The notes under the pieces were generated by a model. The model was not told the origin of the DNA, did no database searches, and was given only the letters and a program-made list of their open reading frames with translations. Positions 26,994 to 36,536 of a stretch of 64,000 nt of DNA are shown here, one piece after another. The stretch is taken from NCBI GenBank assembly GCA_035575135.1, contig DATLYE010000019.1, forward strand, positions 1-64,000. The letters are read 5' to 3'. The DNA comes from JANWXD01 sp035575135. Lineage in GTDB: Bacteria; Acidobacteriota; Terriglobia; Bryobacterales; Bryobacteraceae. Position 1 is the first letter of the stretch. The number at the start of each line of letters is the position of its first letter. The translations under genes were made by a program, and so were the position numbers.

Positions 26994-28048
26994 TCGGCGA
27001 CCTGGTCGAGGATTGCGAAATCGCCCGGGTTCCAGGCCTGTGCAATCAGGTAAAGCCTTCCGTTGCGCTCGACGAGCACGGCGTGGTGAACGTGGCGGAA
27101 ATTCGACAGGCCCAGCTCTTCCTTGGGCAGAATCGTCGAGGCGAGCTTGCCGTCTTCGAAGATGTAAATGGGGGCGCCTTTGCTGCGATCCGGGCCGTCG
27201 AGAGCCGGCACGACTGCGTAGCGGCCGGAATAGTCAATGTCGCAGGGCAGCGAGCCGGGCGGCGTCTTGAGCGTCCCCACGTACTGCCCGTAGCGGGTGA
27301 AGCGCTCGATCTCGGAGTTGGGACGGTCGGCCACTTCGAGGAACCGGGTTCCGGGAGGGACCGCAATGCCGTGGCCGGTGCCGAACTGCCCGGGCGCGGA
27401 GCCTCGCCCTCCGAAGGCTAAATCGGACCACTCGATGCGGACCGGACTGGCTGCGGCGAGGCGGGCCGTCAATACGAAATCGAGGTTGGAGTAACCGGTG
27501 GTGATGTAGAACCGCTCCTCCAGTTCCGCGATGTCGGTCGGCACAAAGTTACCCGCTCCGGCAAAGTAGTCGTTCACCGCCGGGTGGCCTAAATCAGTTC
27601 CCGGCGCCGGAGGAGGCAGGGTGTGAACCAGTCTGCCGTCGAGGCTGACCGTATAGATGCGACCGGCTTCGTTCGCGGCGAAGCTCAGGTATGCCGCTCC
27701 TGAGCGCGTATACCAGATGGCGGTGTTGTGGAGGTTGGTGTTCTTGAGTTCGCCGGGTGTTTCGAGCAGGCGAACGCTGGACAGCTCCGCGCTGATTTGC
27801 AGGATTCCGGCGCCCTTCAGCGCAAAGTAGATTTCGCCCCGGCCCGGACGCCGGTCCACAGCGAAACCTCCGTGGGCCTGGGGCAGGACCCTCTGGGCCG
27901 CCTCAGGCAGGAGGGATGCGGTGTACAACAGGCGGAAGCGGAGCGTGCCCTGACCGCTGGCGGCTGTCGCGGCGGGCGACCCCGTGGCCGCCGCCCAGGC
28001 GGCGGCCAGCAGGATGGCGAACAGGATGCCGAGCATCAGGCGCGCCAT
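26990..28048 (-). CDS. Secreted protein of unknown function, probable beta-propeller
   Basis: 352 residues from ATG 28048; an upstream TTG at 28111 would remove the signal peptide from the N-terminus. Residues 1-20 (ARLMLGILFAILLAAAWAAA) form a signal peptide. The mature part alternates short beta-rich blocks with Gly/Asp turns (GEIYFALKGAGILQ, AGRIYTVSLDGRLV, SGRYAVVPALDGPDRS, GAPIYIFEDGKLAS, GRLYLIAQAWNPGDF), as in NHL/SMP-type propellers. No catalytic motif was seen. It is convergent with the HTTM gene, and the two stop codons overlap in CTAG. Confidence 0.72.
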   Translation of the reverse strand: MARLMLGILFAILLAAAWAAATGSPAATAASGQGTLRFRLLYTASLLPEAAQRVLPQAHGGFAVDRRPGRGEIYFALKGAGILQISAELSSVRLLETPGELKNTNLHNTAIWYTRSGAAYLSFAANEAGRIYTVSLDGRLVHTLPPPAPGTDLGHPAVNDYFAGAGNFVPTDIAELEERFYITTGYSNLDFVLTARLAAASPVRIEWSDLAFGGRGSAPGQFGTGHGIAVPPGTRFLEVADRPNSEIERFTRYGQYVGTLKTPPGSLPCDIDYSGRYAVVPALDGPDRSKGAPIYIFEDGKLASTILPKEELGLSNFRHVHHAVLVERNGRLYLIAQAWNPGDFAILDQVAD

Positions 28049-28137
28049 AGGAGGAACTACCCGCAAAACCAGACCATTAGACCATAACCCGCTCCGATGC
28101 AGGGCGTGCAAAGGCTTGTTACACTGAAATCCCGGCT

Positions 28138-28308
28138 ATGGCAATCAGCAAGGAACTGCTGGATATCCTGGTGTGTCCGTTGTGTAAGGCGCCTGTGGAA
28201 TTGAAGCCGGACCAGAACGGGCTGAAGTGCGTTCAATGCAAGCGTGTCTATCCCATTCGGGACGACATCCCGGTGATGTTGGTGGAAGAAGCGAAGATCG
28301 AAGAATAG
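28138..28308 (+). CDS. Trm112-like small zinc-binding protein (UPF0434/YcaR family)
   Basis: 56 residues from ATG 28138. The sequence runs MAISKELLDILVCPLCKAPV, then LKCVQCKRVYPIRDDIPVML, which is the Trm112p/UPF0434 family: two CxxC pairs and the YPIRDDIPVML tail. Bacterial members are thought to act as small partner or chaperone proteins, often next to lipid A or LPS genes. Here a GT9 glycosyltransferase and an MsbA-like exporter follow, which fits that context. The TACACT box ends 12 bp before the ATG. Confidence 0.9.
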   Translation: MAISKELLDILVCPLCKAPVELKPDQNGLKCVQCKRVYPIRDDIPVMLVEEAKIEE

Positions 28309-28319
28309 CAACGCCCGGG

Positions 28320-29228
28320 ATGAGCCGTGTACTGGACCGGTTGCCGGCGGGCGCCCGCATTCTCATCGTGCGCCTACGTTCGCTCGGCGACTGCGTGCTG
28401 ACTACGCCGGCGCTGGCCCTTTTGAAGGCGGGCCGGCCCGACCTGTGCGTGGGCGTCGTGGTCGAAGATCGGTTTCGAGCCGTATTCGAGGACAACCCGG
28501 ACGTGGACGAGATCCTGCCGCCGCGGCTGAGTGCGGTGCGGCGCTGGCGCCCGGCTCTGGCGGTGGACCTTCACGGAGGACCGCGGGCGCGTCTGGTGAC
28601 GCTGCTGAGCGGCGCCGAGACGAGCGCCACTTTCGCGGACCGGCTGCACGCCTGGTTTTATGACATCCGCATCCCCACCGCACAGGAAGTTCTCGGAGTG
28701 GCGCGAAAGGTTCACACCGCGGAGCATCTGGCCGCGGCGATGTTTTACCTGGGTGCGCCGCGAGATGAGGTTCCGCCGGCGCGCGTATTTGCGCGGCCGG
28801 CGGCGCTGGAGCGGCCGTATGCCATCATTCATCCCTTTGCGACGGGCGAGGGGAAAGCGTGGCCGGCGGCGGGTTTCACGGCAGTCGGGCGGTATCTGCG
28901 GGAGCAGGGCCTGGAGCCGCTGTTGATCGGCTCGGCTCAGGACGATTTTTCGGCGTTTGAGGGTTTCCGGCGCCTGGCGGGTGCGCCGCTCGGCGAGGTG
29001 AAACGCCTGCTCGCCGGGGCGCGCGTGTTCGTCGGCAACGACTCGGGCCCGGCCCACATGGCAGCGGCGCTCGGCGTGCCGCTGGTGGTGATTTTCGGCG
29101 CGTCCGATCCGGAGATCTGGGGACCCTGGCGGGCGCGGGCGGAGGTGATCGTGGCCCGGGGCGGCATCGAGTCGGTGAGTGCGGCCGAAGTCTTCGGGGC
29201 GCTCGAACGGTTGCGGGTGGCGGCATGA
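28320..29228 (+). CDS. Family 9 glycosyltransferase (heptosyltransferase-like)
   Basis: 302 residues from ATG 28320. N-terminal ARILIVRLRSLGDCVLTTPAL (residues 12-32) is given here in two parts, ILIVRLRSLGD and CVLTTPAL. The C-terminal GNDSGPAHMAAALGVPLV and FGASDPEIWGPW form the donor site of the ADP-heptose:LPS heptosyltransferase family. It overlaps the exporter gene by 4 bp (ATGA). With the exporter it suggests assembly and export of a lipid-linked envelope glycan, possibly LPS. The sugar donor is not identifiable. Confidence 0.9.
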   Translation: MSRVLDRLPAGARILIVRLRSLGDCVLTTPALALLKAGRPDLCVGVVVEDRFRAVFEDNPDVDEILPPRLSAVRRWRPALAVDLHGGPRARLVTLLSGAETSATFADRLHAWFYDIRIPTAQEVLGVARKVHTAEHLAAAMFYLGAPRDEVPPARVFARPAALERPYAIIHPFATGEGKAWPAAGFTAVGRYLREQGLEPLLIGSAQDDFSAFEGFRRLAGAPLGEVKRLLAGARVFVGNDSGPAHMAAALGVPLVVIFGASDPEIWGPWRARAEVIVARGGIESVSAAEVFGALERLRVAA

Positions 29229-31054
29229 AGCAGTGGTGGCGGCTGCTGGGCTACGTGCGCCGCTATCTGCCCGCTCTCGTTGCCTCCGTGGTGTTGATGG
29301 CGGCGGTGGGCGGGCTGCATGCCATGATCGCCCTGCTGATCCAGCCCGTCTTTGACCGCGTCCTCGAACCGGCCTCCCCGGAGGCGCCTGTGCGCCTGTT
29401 CACGCTCCCCGTCACGGGGCGCGAAGTCCACCTGAACGAGCTCGTTCCCGGCTGGATCCACAACGTGTGGACGATGATCGCCTTCGCGATTCTGGCAGTC
29501 TTTCTGCTGCGCGGCCTGTGCGACTACGCCGGAAACTACCTGGTCAACTACGTCGGCGTTTCGGCCGTGACGGACCTCCGGCAGCAGGTTTTTGACAAGA
29601 TCCTGCGGCTTGGGTCGGACTTTTTTGAATCGCATTCTACGGGCCGGCTCATGTCGTCGGTGATGAACGACATCGAGAAGATCCAGGTGGCGACCTCCCA
29701 TATCCTGGCCGATCTGCTGCGGCAGTGCTTCATCGTGGCGGGTCTGCTGTACGTTCTGCTGGACAAGGACTGGAAGCTGGCGCTGGTGAGTCTGACCCTG
29801 CTTCCGTTCGTGCTCGTGCCGACGGCGCGCATCGGGCAGCGGATCCGGCGGACGACCCGGAGGGCGCAGGATCAGATGGCGGAGCTGAACCAGATTCTGC
29901 AGGAGGCCATCAGCGGGCATCAGGTGGTGAAATCCTTCGGCGCCGAGGAATATGAGTCGCGGCGGTTCCGGGAAGCAGCCCGCCGCCTCAAAGCGAGCAA
30001 TCTCCGCTACGTGGCGCAGCAGGCGCTCGCCTCCCCTTTGATCGAGTTCTTCGGCGCCCTCACCATCGTGGGCCTTCTCACTTACGCCCGCACGCAGATC
30101 AAGGCGGGGGCCATGACCACGGGGGAATTTACAGCCTTCGTCATTGCGCTGCTGATGCTGTATGAACCGGTCAAGCGCCTGACGGGCATCCACAATATTT
30201 TCCAGCAGGCGATCGGGGCTTCCCAGAAGGTGTTCGAGTATCTGGACCGGGAGGAATCCATCCGCGAGCGCCCCGGCGCCGTCACCCTGGAACGGTTCGA
30301 GCGTTCCATCGTCTATGACCGGGTCAGCTTTCGCTATCCCAACTCTCCCGACGGCTTTCTTCTCCACAACATCAGCTTCGAGGTGAAGGCCGGGGAGGTG
30401 GTGGCGCTGGTGGGCCCGAGCGGAGCGGGCAAGACCACGCTGGTGCGCCTGCTGCCCCGTTTTTACGACGTCTCCTCCGGCGCCATCCGCATTGACGGCG
30501 TGGACATCCGGGATCTGCGCCTGGCCCCCCTGCGGAGGCTGATCGGCTATGTGCCCCAGGACACCTTTCTTTTCAACGACACGATCGCCAACAACATCCG
30601 CTACGGCCGCCGGGACGTGAGTCTGGAGGCGGTGCGGAAGGCGGCTCAGGCGGCGCTGGCGGAAGAGTTCATCCTCCGGATGCCGCAGGGGTATGACACG
30701 GTGGTGGGCGAACGGGGGCACAAGCTGAGCGGGGGTCAGAGACAGAGGATCGCCATCGCCCGCGCCCTGGTGGAGAACGCGCCGATTCTAATTCTGGACG
30801 AGGCCACTTCGCACCTGGATGCCGAATCGGAGATGCTGGTGCAGCAGGCTCTGGCCAACCTGATGGAGGGCCGGACGGTGATCGTGATTGCCCACCGGTT
30901 GTCCACGGTACGCCGCGCCGACCGCATCCTGGTGCTCGATCAGGGGCGGATCTGCGAGACCGGCCGGCACGAGGAACTGGTGAACGCCGGGGGCGTCTAC
31001 CAGCGCCTTTACGAGCTGCAGTTGATCGAGGCGGATCAGGATAGCCGGCCATGA
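29225..31054 (+). CDS. MsbA-like ABC exporter (lipid A/lipid flippase type)
   Basis: 609 residues, one full half-transporter. Six-helix TMD (about 1-325) with a large loop after helix 1. NBD: Walker A VGPSGAGKTT (about 396-405), Q-loop QDTFLFNDT, signature LSGGQRQRIAIARAL (about 500-514), Walker B LILDEATSHLD and H-loop IAHRLSTV. It works as a homodimer in the inner membrane. The MsbA role (flipping lipid A-core) is inferred from similarity and from the adjacent GT9 gene; drug export is an alternative. ATGA overlaps on both sides place it in a coupled operon. Confidence 0.9.
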   Translation: MKQWWRLLGYVRRYLPALVASVVLMAAVGGLHAMIALLIQPVFDRVLEPASPEAPVRLFTLPVTGREVHLNELVPGWIHNVWTMIAFAILAVFLLRGLCDYAGNYLVNYVGVSAVTDLRQQVFDKILRLGSDFFESHSTGRLMSSVMNDIEKIQVATSHILADLLRQCFIVAGLLYVLLDKDWKLALVSLTLLPFVLVPTARIGQRIRRTTRRAQDQMAELNQILQEAISGHQVVKSFGAEEYESRRFREAARRLKASNLRYVAQQALASPLIEFFGALTIVGLLTYARTQIKAGAMTTGEFTAFVIALLMLYEPVKRLTGIHNIFQQAIGASQKVFEYLDREESIRERPGAVTLERFERSIVYDRVSFRYPNSPDGFLLHNISFEVKAGEVVALVGPSGAGKTTLVRLLPRFYDVSSGAIRIDGVDIRDLRLAPLRRLIGYVPQDTFLFNDTIANNIRYGRRDVSLEAVRKAAQAALAEEFILRMPQGYDTVVGERGHKLSGGQRQRIAIARALVENAPILILDEATSHLDAESEMLVQQALANLMEGRTVIVIAHRLSTVRRADRILVLDQGRICETGRHEELVNAGGVYQRLYELQLIEADQDSRP

Positions 31055-31944
31055 GCGTGCGAAGTATGACGGGGTTCGCCCGCGTGAGCCGGAGCAGCGA
31101 CGCCGGCGAGGCGGTGGTGGAAATCAAGAGCTTGAACCACCGCGCCCTGGACGTACATTTTCATCTTCCTCCGGCGCTCGAACCCATTGAACCCGTACTG
31201 CGCGATGTGGTGCGGCGCAAAGCCGCCCGGGGGCACTTTCAGGTGCGGGTCCGGTTCGAGCCCGCCTGCGCGGGGGAGCCGGTCGTGTGGAACCGCCCGT
31301 TGCTGGCAGCCTGGGTGGCCGCGTTTCGCGAGGCCGCCCGGGAGTTTGGAATCCCGGGGGAGCCCGACTTGAACGCCGCCCTTTCCGTGCCGGGGATGCT
31401 GCGCGAAAATCCGGAGGCGGAAGCCGATGAAGCCGTCAAGAGCCTGGTTTCCCGTGCGGTGGAAGAGGCGATGGACTGCCTGAACGTCTTCCGGGAGCGG
31501 GAGGGGGAGCAGATCGCCGGGGAACTACGCGGGCGCGCGGCAGCCATCCGGGAACTGGCCGGGCGCATGGAGGCCGTGCGCGCCGAAGCGCTTCCTGCGT
31601 TCCACAATCGGCTGGCAACCCGCCTGCGGGAGCTGCTGGGCGACAGTTCGCTCGATCCGCAGCGCCTGGCTCAGGAAGCCGCCTTCCTGGCCGAACGCAG
31701 CGACATCGGCGAGGAGCTGACGCGCCTGCGGATCCACGCGGATCAGGCGATGGCGTTGCTGGAGGGCGGTGGGGAGACCGGCAAGAAACTGGATTTCCTC
31801 CTTCAGGAGATGGGCCGGGAGACCAACACCATCCTTTCCAAGAGCGCGGGTGCCGGGCAGCCCGGACTGGCCCTCACGGATCTGGCCCTGGCCGCCAAGG
31901 CGGAAATCGAAAAGATGAGAGAGCAGGCGCTCAACCTCGAATGA
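31051..31944 (+). CDS. YicC family endoribonuclease
   Basis: 297 residues. N-terminal SVRSMTGFARVSR and EIKSLNHRALDVHF, a central coiled-coil, and a C-terminal DUF1732 region (EELTRLRIHADQAMALL; KLDFLLQEMGRETNTILSK) are all intact. The family acts as an RNA endonuclease that helps small-RNA turnover. It begins 4 bp inside the exporter gene and ends 4 bp inside gmk. The order yicC-gmk-rpoZ-coaBC is widely conserved in bacteria. Confidence 0.94.
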   Translation: MSVRSMTGFARVSRSSDAGEAVVEIKSLNHRALDVHFHLPPALEPIEPVLRDVVRRKAARGHFQVRVRFEPACAGEPVVWNRPLLAAWVAAFREAAREFGIPGEPDLNAALSVPGMLRENPEAEADEAVKSLVSRAVEEAMDCLNVFREREGEQIAGELRGRAAAIRELAGRMEAVRAEALPAFHNRLATRLRELLGDSSLDPQRLAQEAAFLAERSDIGEELTRLRIHADQAMALLEGGGETGKKLDFLLQEMGRETNTILSKSAGAGQPGLALTDLALAAKAEIEKMREQALNLE

Positions 31945-32558
31945 GCATCGTATTCATCGTCTCGGCGCCTTCGGGCTCGGGCAAGTCCACGCTGGTGGGC
32001 AGGCTGCTTGCGCGCGTGCCGGGCCTGATGTTTTCGGTTTCTTACACGACACGGCCGCCGCGGGGACAGGAGCGCGAAGGGGAGAACTACCATTACGTGA
32101 GCCGGGCCGAATTTGAGGAACGCATTCGGCGGGGCGAATTCCTCGAGTACGCCGAGGTGTTTGGGAACTACTACGGCACCCACCGCAGCGTGCTGGAGCA
32201 GGCAGAGGCCGCAGGCTGCGACCTGGTGCTCGACATTGACGTCCAAGGTGCGCGACAATTAAAGCGTAAGATTCCGGATGCGGTGAGCATCTTTATCCTC
32301 GCTCCTTCCCGCCAGATTCTGGAGCAGCGCCTGCGCAGCCGTTCGGAAGACCCGGACGAAGTGATCGCGCGCCGGCTGCGGGAAGCGGCCGAAGAGATCC
32401 GGAACTGGCGTTGGTACGATTACGTAATCGTCAACCGCGAAGTGGAGTCCTCGGTGGATACGCTGGCGGCGATCGTCAAAGCCGAGCGGGTGCGCCGCTG
32501 CCGGATGGAGCGGGAGATCCAGCCGATTCTGGAAACCTTTGAACAGGGCGGAGGATAG
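31941..32558 (+). CDS. gmk: Guanylate kinase
   Basis: 205 residues. It converts GMP to GDP with ATP. P-loop SAPSGSGKST (residues 8-17), GMP-binding SYTTRPPRGQEREGENYHYV and EFLEYAEVFGNYYGTH, and lid motif SEDPDEVIARRLREA. Length fits the family. ATGA overlap with yicC; rpoZ starts 6 bp after its stop. Confidence 0.97.
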   Translation: MSIVFIVSAPSGSGKSTLVGRLLARVPGLMFSVSYTTRPPRGQEREGENYHYVSRAEFEERIRRGEFLEYAEVFGNYYGTHRSVLEQAEAAGCDLVLDIDVQGARQLKRKIPDAVSIFILAPSRQILEQRLRSRSEDPDEVIARRLREAAEEIRNWRWYDYVIVNREVESSVDTLAAIVKAERVRRCRMEREIQPILETFEQGGG

Positions 32559-32564
32559 AAGCCT

Positions 32565-32807
32565 GTGCAGAAAACGTCGAGGAATAACAACCAGTACGCG
32601 ATCCCGGACGATCCCGAGCAGAGCACGTACCGGTGGATCATCGTGGCGGCCAAGCGGGCCCGCCAGCTGCAGAGCGGCGCACGGCCGTTTCTGACGACGA
32701 CGGCCCGCAAGCCGACGGTGATCGCCATGGAAGAGGTTCGCCGCGGCCTGGTGAAGTGGGAGGATCCGGTCGCCCGGGCCGAGGCGGAAGCGCGCAGCCG
32801 GGAGTAA
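32565..32807 (+). CDS. rpoZ: RNA polymerase omega subunit
   Basis: 80 residues from GTG 32565. YRWIIVAAKRARQLQSGARP is the conserved omega core, followed by TTTARKPTVIAMEEVRRG. Omega binds the beta-prime C-terminus and aids assembly of the polymerase. The N-terminal MQKTSRNNNQYAIPDD region is longer than in E. coli but common in related phyla. Located directly after gmk as usual; coaBC follows after 3 bp. Confidence 0.94.
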   Translation: MQKTSRNNNQYAIPDDPEQSTYRWIIVAAKRARQLQSGARPFLTTTARKPTVIAMEEVRRGLVKWEDPVARAEAEARSRE

Positions 32808-32810
32808 GCC

Positions 32811-34019
32811 GTGCGCGTCGCCCTCGGCGTCGGCGGGGGAATCGCCGCCTACAAGGCGGCGGAACTGGCGCGCCTGCTGACCGAGCGCGGGGCTGCCGTG
32901 GAAGTGATCATGACGGCGGCGGCCCGGCAGTTCGTGCGCCCGCTGACCTTTGCGGCGCTCACCGGCCGGCGGGTGATCACCTCGCTGTTTCCCCGTCAGG
33001 ATGCCGACGCCCTGGCAGCCGCCATGGAGCACATCCGGGTGGCGCAGGAGAACGATCTGCTGCTGGTGGCGCCCGCCACGGCCGATCTGATGGCGAAGTT
33101 CGCCCGCGGGATTGCGGATGACGTTCTGACGACGCTTTACCTGGCGTTTCGCGGGCCGGTGCTGCTGGCACCTGCCATGAACTCCAACATGTGGAGGCAC
33201 CCGGCGACGCAGGAAAATCTTCGCCTCCTGCAAGAGCGCGGACACCGCATCGTGGGACCCGGGGAGGGTGCTTTAGCGTGCGGCATGACGGGGCCGGGCA
33301 GGATGGCCGAACCCGGCGAGATCGCCGAGGAAGCCTTCGCGCTCTTATCCCGGCGGCGCGATCTCGAGGGGGAAACCGTGCTGGTCACGGCCGGCCCGAC
33401 GCGCGAGCCGCTGGATCCGGTACGCTACCTCTCCAACCGGTCCAGCGGCAAGATGGGCTACGCGCTGGCGGAGGCGGCGGCCGAGCGGGGGGCCAGCGTC
33501 GTCCTGATATCGGGTCCGGTTCACCTGGCTGCGCCGTCCGGCGTGAAACTGGTCCGGGTGGAGACTGCGGCCGAGATGCGCGCGGCGGTGTTCGAACACC
33601 TCGAACCGGCGACTATCATCGTCAAGGCGGCGGCCGTGGCCGACTACCATCTGTCGCGGGTGCCCGCCAAGAAGATGAAAAAGACTGCGGCGAGGATTTC
33701 CCTCGAGCTCGATCCGACGCCGGACATTTTGGCCGAACTGGGCCAGAAAAAGGGAGACCGGCTGCTCATCGGCTTCGCTGCGGAAACCGAGAATCTGCGC
33801 GAGGAGGCCCGCCGCAAACTGATCTCCAAGAACTGCGACATGATCGTGGGTAACCTTGTGGGCGAGGAAGGGGCCGGATTCGAGTCAGATTCCAACCAAG
33901 TCGTGCTCGTGCTGGCGACGGGGGAGTCGATCGAGGTGCCCCGGGCGTCCAAGCGCCAAATCGCCGATCGCATCTTCGACGAAGCGCTCAAGCTGCGGCT
34001 GGCGCTGCATGCGTCCTGA
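32811..34019 (+). CDS. coaBC: Bifunctional phosphopantothenoylcysteine decarboxylase/synthetase
   Basis: 402 residues from GTG 32811. CoaC half (about 1-180): LGVGGGIAAYKAAEL, APAMNSNMW and GPGEGALACGMTGPGRM carry the FMN site and active-site His/Cys region. CoaB half: VLVTAGPTREPLDPVRYLSN, then KAAAVADYHL, KIKK-like KMKKTA, GFAAETENL and NCDMIVGNLV. It joins cysteine to 4'-phosphopantothenate and decarboxylates the product in CoA synthesis. The stop overlaps the next ATG (TGATG). Confidence 0.96.
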   Translation: MRVALGVGGGIAAYKAAELARLLTERGAAVEVIMTAAARQFVRPLTFAALTGRRVITSLFPRQDADALAAAMEHIRVAQENDLLLVAPATADLMAKFARGIADDVLTTLYLAFRGPVLLAPAMNSNMWRHPATQENLRLLQERGHRIVGPGEGALACGMTGPGRMAEPGEIAEEAFALLSRRRDLEGETVLVTAGPTREPLDPVRYLSNRSSGKMGYALAEAAAERGASVVLISGPVHLAAPSGVKLVRVETAAEMRAAVFEHLEPATIIVKAAAVADYHLSRVPAKKMKKTAARISLELDPTPDILAELGQKKGDRLLIGFAAETENLREEARRKLISKNCDMIVGNLVGEEGAGFESDSNQVVLVLATGESIEVPRASKRQIADRIFDEALKLRLALHAS

Positions 34020-34759
34020 TGGATCCCGAACTGCTCCGGCGCTATCTGGCCTGGTACCAGGACCTCGGCATTCGCACGCTCTGGCGGAGGGACCCGCCGG
34101 TGCTGGGGCGCGACTTGAGGGAAGCAGATCCGGCGGCTGCGGCTGGGGCGGAGACGCCTTCGCTGTTTGGAGAGGAAGCGCCGGCGGATGATTCGCTGGC
34201 GAAGATACGGGAAGACATCGGCGAATGCACCCGCTGCCGCCTGCACGAAGGCCGGACCAACATCGTTTTCGGGGACGGTAACGAGCAGGCGAAGCTGGTC
34301 TTTGTAGGCGAAGGGCCGGGCGCCGAGGAAGATGCTCAGGGTCTGCCCTTTGTGGGCCGCGCCGGGCAACTGCTGACGCAGATGATCGAGGGAACGGCGC
34401 GCAAAGAGGGGATTCCGCTGCTCCGGCGCGACGTCTACATCTGCAACGTCGTCAAGTGCCGCCCTCCCGAGAACCGGACGCCCTTGCCGGACGAGATGGA
34501 AACGTGCAGTCAGTTCTTGTTCCGGCAACTGGCCGTGATCCGGCCGAAAGCGATCTGCTGTCTGGGGGCCACGGCGGCCCGCGCCCTTCTCGGCCGCAAG
34601 GAAGGAGTCACGCGACTGCGCGGAAACTGGTACCACTGGCGCGGGATCCCGGTGATGGTCACTTACCACCCTTCGTATCTGCTGCGCCCCTACAATCAGT
34701 CCGCCAAGCGAGAGGCTTGGGAAGACCTCAAGAAGGTGCTGCACTATGTCTACGACTGA
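34019..34759 (+). CDS. Family 4 (Fe-S) uracil-DNA glycosylase
   Basis: 246 residues. It excises uracil from DNA. The first 60 residues are a poorly conserved extension. The Fe-S ligands begin with CTRCRLHEGR (about 70), followed by VGEGPGAEEDAQGLPFVGRA, ICNVVKCRPPENRTP, CSQFL and the catalytic-loop motif TYHPSYLLR. Family 4/5-type enzymes of this build are common in thermophiles and Acidobacteriota. It lies in the coaBC-tmk-holB operon and overlaps tmk by 14 bp. Confidence 0.93.
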   Translation: MDPELLRRYLAWYQDLGIRTLWRRDPPVLGRDLREADPAAAAGAETPSLFGEEAPADDSLAKIREDIGECTRCRLHEGRTNIVFGDGNEQAKLVFVGEGPGAEEDAQGLPFVGRAGQLLTQMIEGTARKEGIPLLRRDVYICNVVKCRPPENRTPLPDEMETCSQFLFRQLAVIRPKAICCLGATAARALLGRKEGVTRLRGNWYHWRGIPVMVTYHPSYLLRPYNQSAKREAWEDLKKVLHYVYD

Positions 34760-35411
34760 GGGGCGGCGGGGACTGTTCCTGACTTTCGAGGGAATGGACG
34801 GTTGCGGCAAGACGACGCAGATGAAACGGCTCGCCGAAAGGCTGCGAGGCGCCGGCTACGAAGTGGTCGAGACGGTTGAGCCGGGAGGAACCGCCGTGGG
34901 CTGCGCGATCCGCCGGATTGTCCTCGATGCCTCCCACCGGGAGCTTTCCCCGACGGCGGAGCTGTTGTTGTACTTTGCTTCGCGGGCGCAGAACGTCGAG
35001 CAGGTGATTCTGCCGGCCCTGCGCCGGGGACAGATCGTGCTTTCGGACCGGTTCACGGATTCCACGCTTGCCTACCAGGGAGCGGGGCGCGGCTTGGGCG
35101 AGGAGGTGGTGCGGCAGCTGGACCGGATCGCCACGGGGGGCCTCAAGCCGGATCTCACCGTTTTGCTCGACATTGATCTCGAAACCAGCCTGGCGCGTGC
35201 GCGCGCCCGCAACCTCGCCGAGCCGGGCGCCGGAACGCGCATGGACGAGCAGGCCGTGGAGTTTTACCGCCGGGTGCGGGACGCATATGAGCGCCTCGCG
35301 GCGCAGGAACCGGCGCGCTTTGTGATTGTGGACGGGCGCGGCGAGCCTGAGGCCGTGGCCGAGGCGGTCTGGAAGGCCGTGACCGCGCGCCTGCCGGGGC
35401 TCCATGTTTGA
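34746..35411 (+). CDS. tmk: Thymidylate kinase
   Basis: 221 residues from ATG 34746. It phosphorylates dTMP to dTDP. P-loop FEGMDGCGKTTQMKRLAERL (residues 10-29), DRFTDSTLAYQGAGRGL (about 98-114) and the late LDIDLETSLARARAR are present. It starts 14 bp inside the glycosylase gene and ends 8 bp inside holB, a tmk-holB arrangement found in many bacteria. Confidence 0.96.
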   Translation: MSTTEGRRGLFLTFEGMDGCGKTTQMKRLAERLRGAGYEVVETVEPGGTAVGCAIRRIVLDASHRELSPTAELLLYFASRAQNVEQVILPALRRGQIVLSDRFTDSTLAYQGAGRGLGEEVVRQLDRIATGGLKPDLTVLLDIDLETSLARARARNLAEPGAGTRMDEQAVEFYRRVRDAYERLAAQEPARFVIVDGRGEPEAVAEAVWKAVTARLPGLHV

Positions 35412-36450
35412 GAATTTCTTCGGCAACCGGCGGGCGGCCGCCGCTCTGGAGCGCATGCTTGCCCAGGAGCGGATTCCCCACGCGATTCTTCTTGCGGGCC
35501 CGGAGGGCGTGGGGAAGGCGACTTTGGCGCGCCGCTTCGGGGCGCGGCTCCTGGGCGGCGCCGATCGCATCGAGCGGGACGACCTGAGCCTGCCGCACAA
35601 CCTCGCGGTGATGGCCGAGCGGGACAAGTGGCCGGCCGAGCGCCGCAACGAAGATCCGCTGATGTTTGCCACGCATCCGGACTTTGTGACGTTTGCGCCG
35701 GACGGTCCTCTGCGGCAGATTACGATTGCCCAGATGCGCCACCTGCGCGAGCAGGCCCAGTTCAAGCCGCTCGAAGGACACCGGCGCGTGTTTTTGATTG
35801 ACCAGATGGAACGCGCCAACGAGCCGGCCGCCAATTCGCTGCTGAAGACCCTGGAAGAGCCGCCGGAGCACCTGGTGGTGATCATGACGGCACAGAACCC
35901 CTACGACCTGCTGCCCACCATCCGTTCGCGGGCCATCATCCTGCATCTGGGACCCCTCAGTGACGAAGAGATGGCGCAGTTTGTGAGGGCCCGGGGTCTG
36001 GACCATCCCGAACGCAGGATCGCCCTGGCGGAGGGAAGGCCGGGGGCGGCGGTCTCGCTGGATCTGGCCGACTATGACCGCCGGCGCGAGGCGATGCTGG
36101 GCCTGCTCGAGGCCGCCGCCGGGCAGTCGGGATTTGCCGCCTGGCTGGAGCGATCGGAGGCGGCGCCGGGCGTGCGCGGCGACCGGTTCGAGCTTTCCGT
36201 CAAGGTGCTTTACGGTCTACTGGAAGACCTGCTCATCCTGAAAGCGGGCGGCGGCCGCCTCCGGAACTTCGACGCCCGCCGCGAGTTGGAGCGACTGGCG
36301 GAGCGGGTTTCCTTCGACTGGATCCGCACGGCCGTGGCGAAGACCGATGAGCTCGTGGAGCTGCTGCGGCGGAACATCCAGAAGGCGCTTGCTCTGGACG
36401 CGCTGGTCGTCGAGTTGCGCGAGGGCGCCCGGTCAGTCGAGGCGCCCTGA
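35404..36450 (+). CDS. holB: DNA polymerase III delta-prime subunit
   Basis: 348 residues. It is the clamp-loader subunit of the replicase. AAA+ fold with Walker A-like AGPEGVGKATLA (about 30-41), DQMERANEPAANSLLKTLEE (sensor/helical region) and TIRSRAIILHL in place of the SRC motif. No cysteine zinc module is present in the usual site. The C-terminal domain is helical and divergent. It is the last gene of the long operon that begins at 28138. Confidence 0.9.
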   Translation: MFENFFGNRRAAAALERMLAQERIPHAILLAGPEGVGKATLARRFGARLLGGADRIERDDLSLPHNLAVMAERDKWPAERRNEDPLMFATHPDFVTFAPDGPLRQITIAQMRHLREQAQFKPLEGHRRVFLIDQMERANEPAANSLLKTLEEPPEHLVVIMTAQNPYDLLPTIRSRAIILHLGPLSDEEMAQFVRARGLDHPERRIALAEGRPGAAVSLDLADYDRRREAMLGLLEAAAGQSGFAAWLERSEAAPGVRGDRFELSVKVLYGLLEDLLILKAGGGRLRNFDARRELERLAERVSFDWIRTAVAKTDELVELLRRNIQKALALDALVVELREGARSVEAP

Positions 36451-36536
36451 AGAAGGGCAACCGCGTTGTGGGTCTCAGGGTATGGATCTGGGTTTCCGGA
36501 GGCGCAGGGGTTTACAGGACTTACCGGGATTCGCCC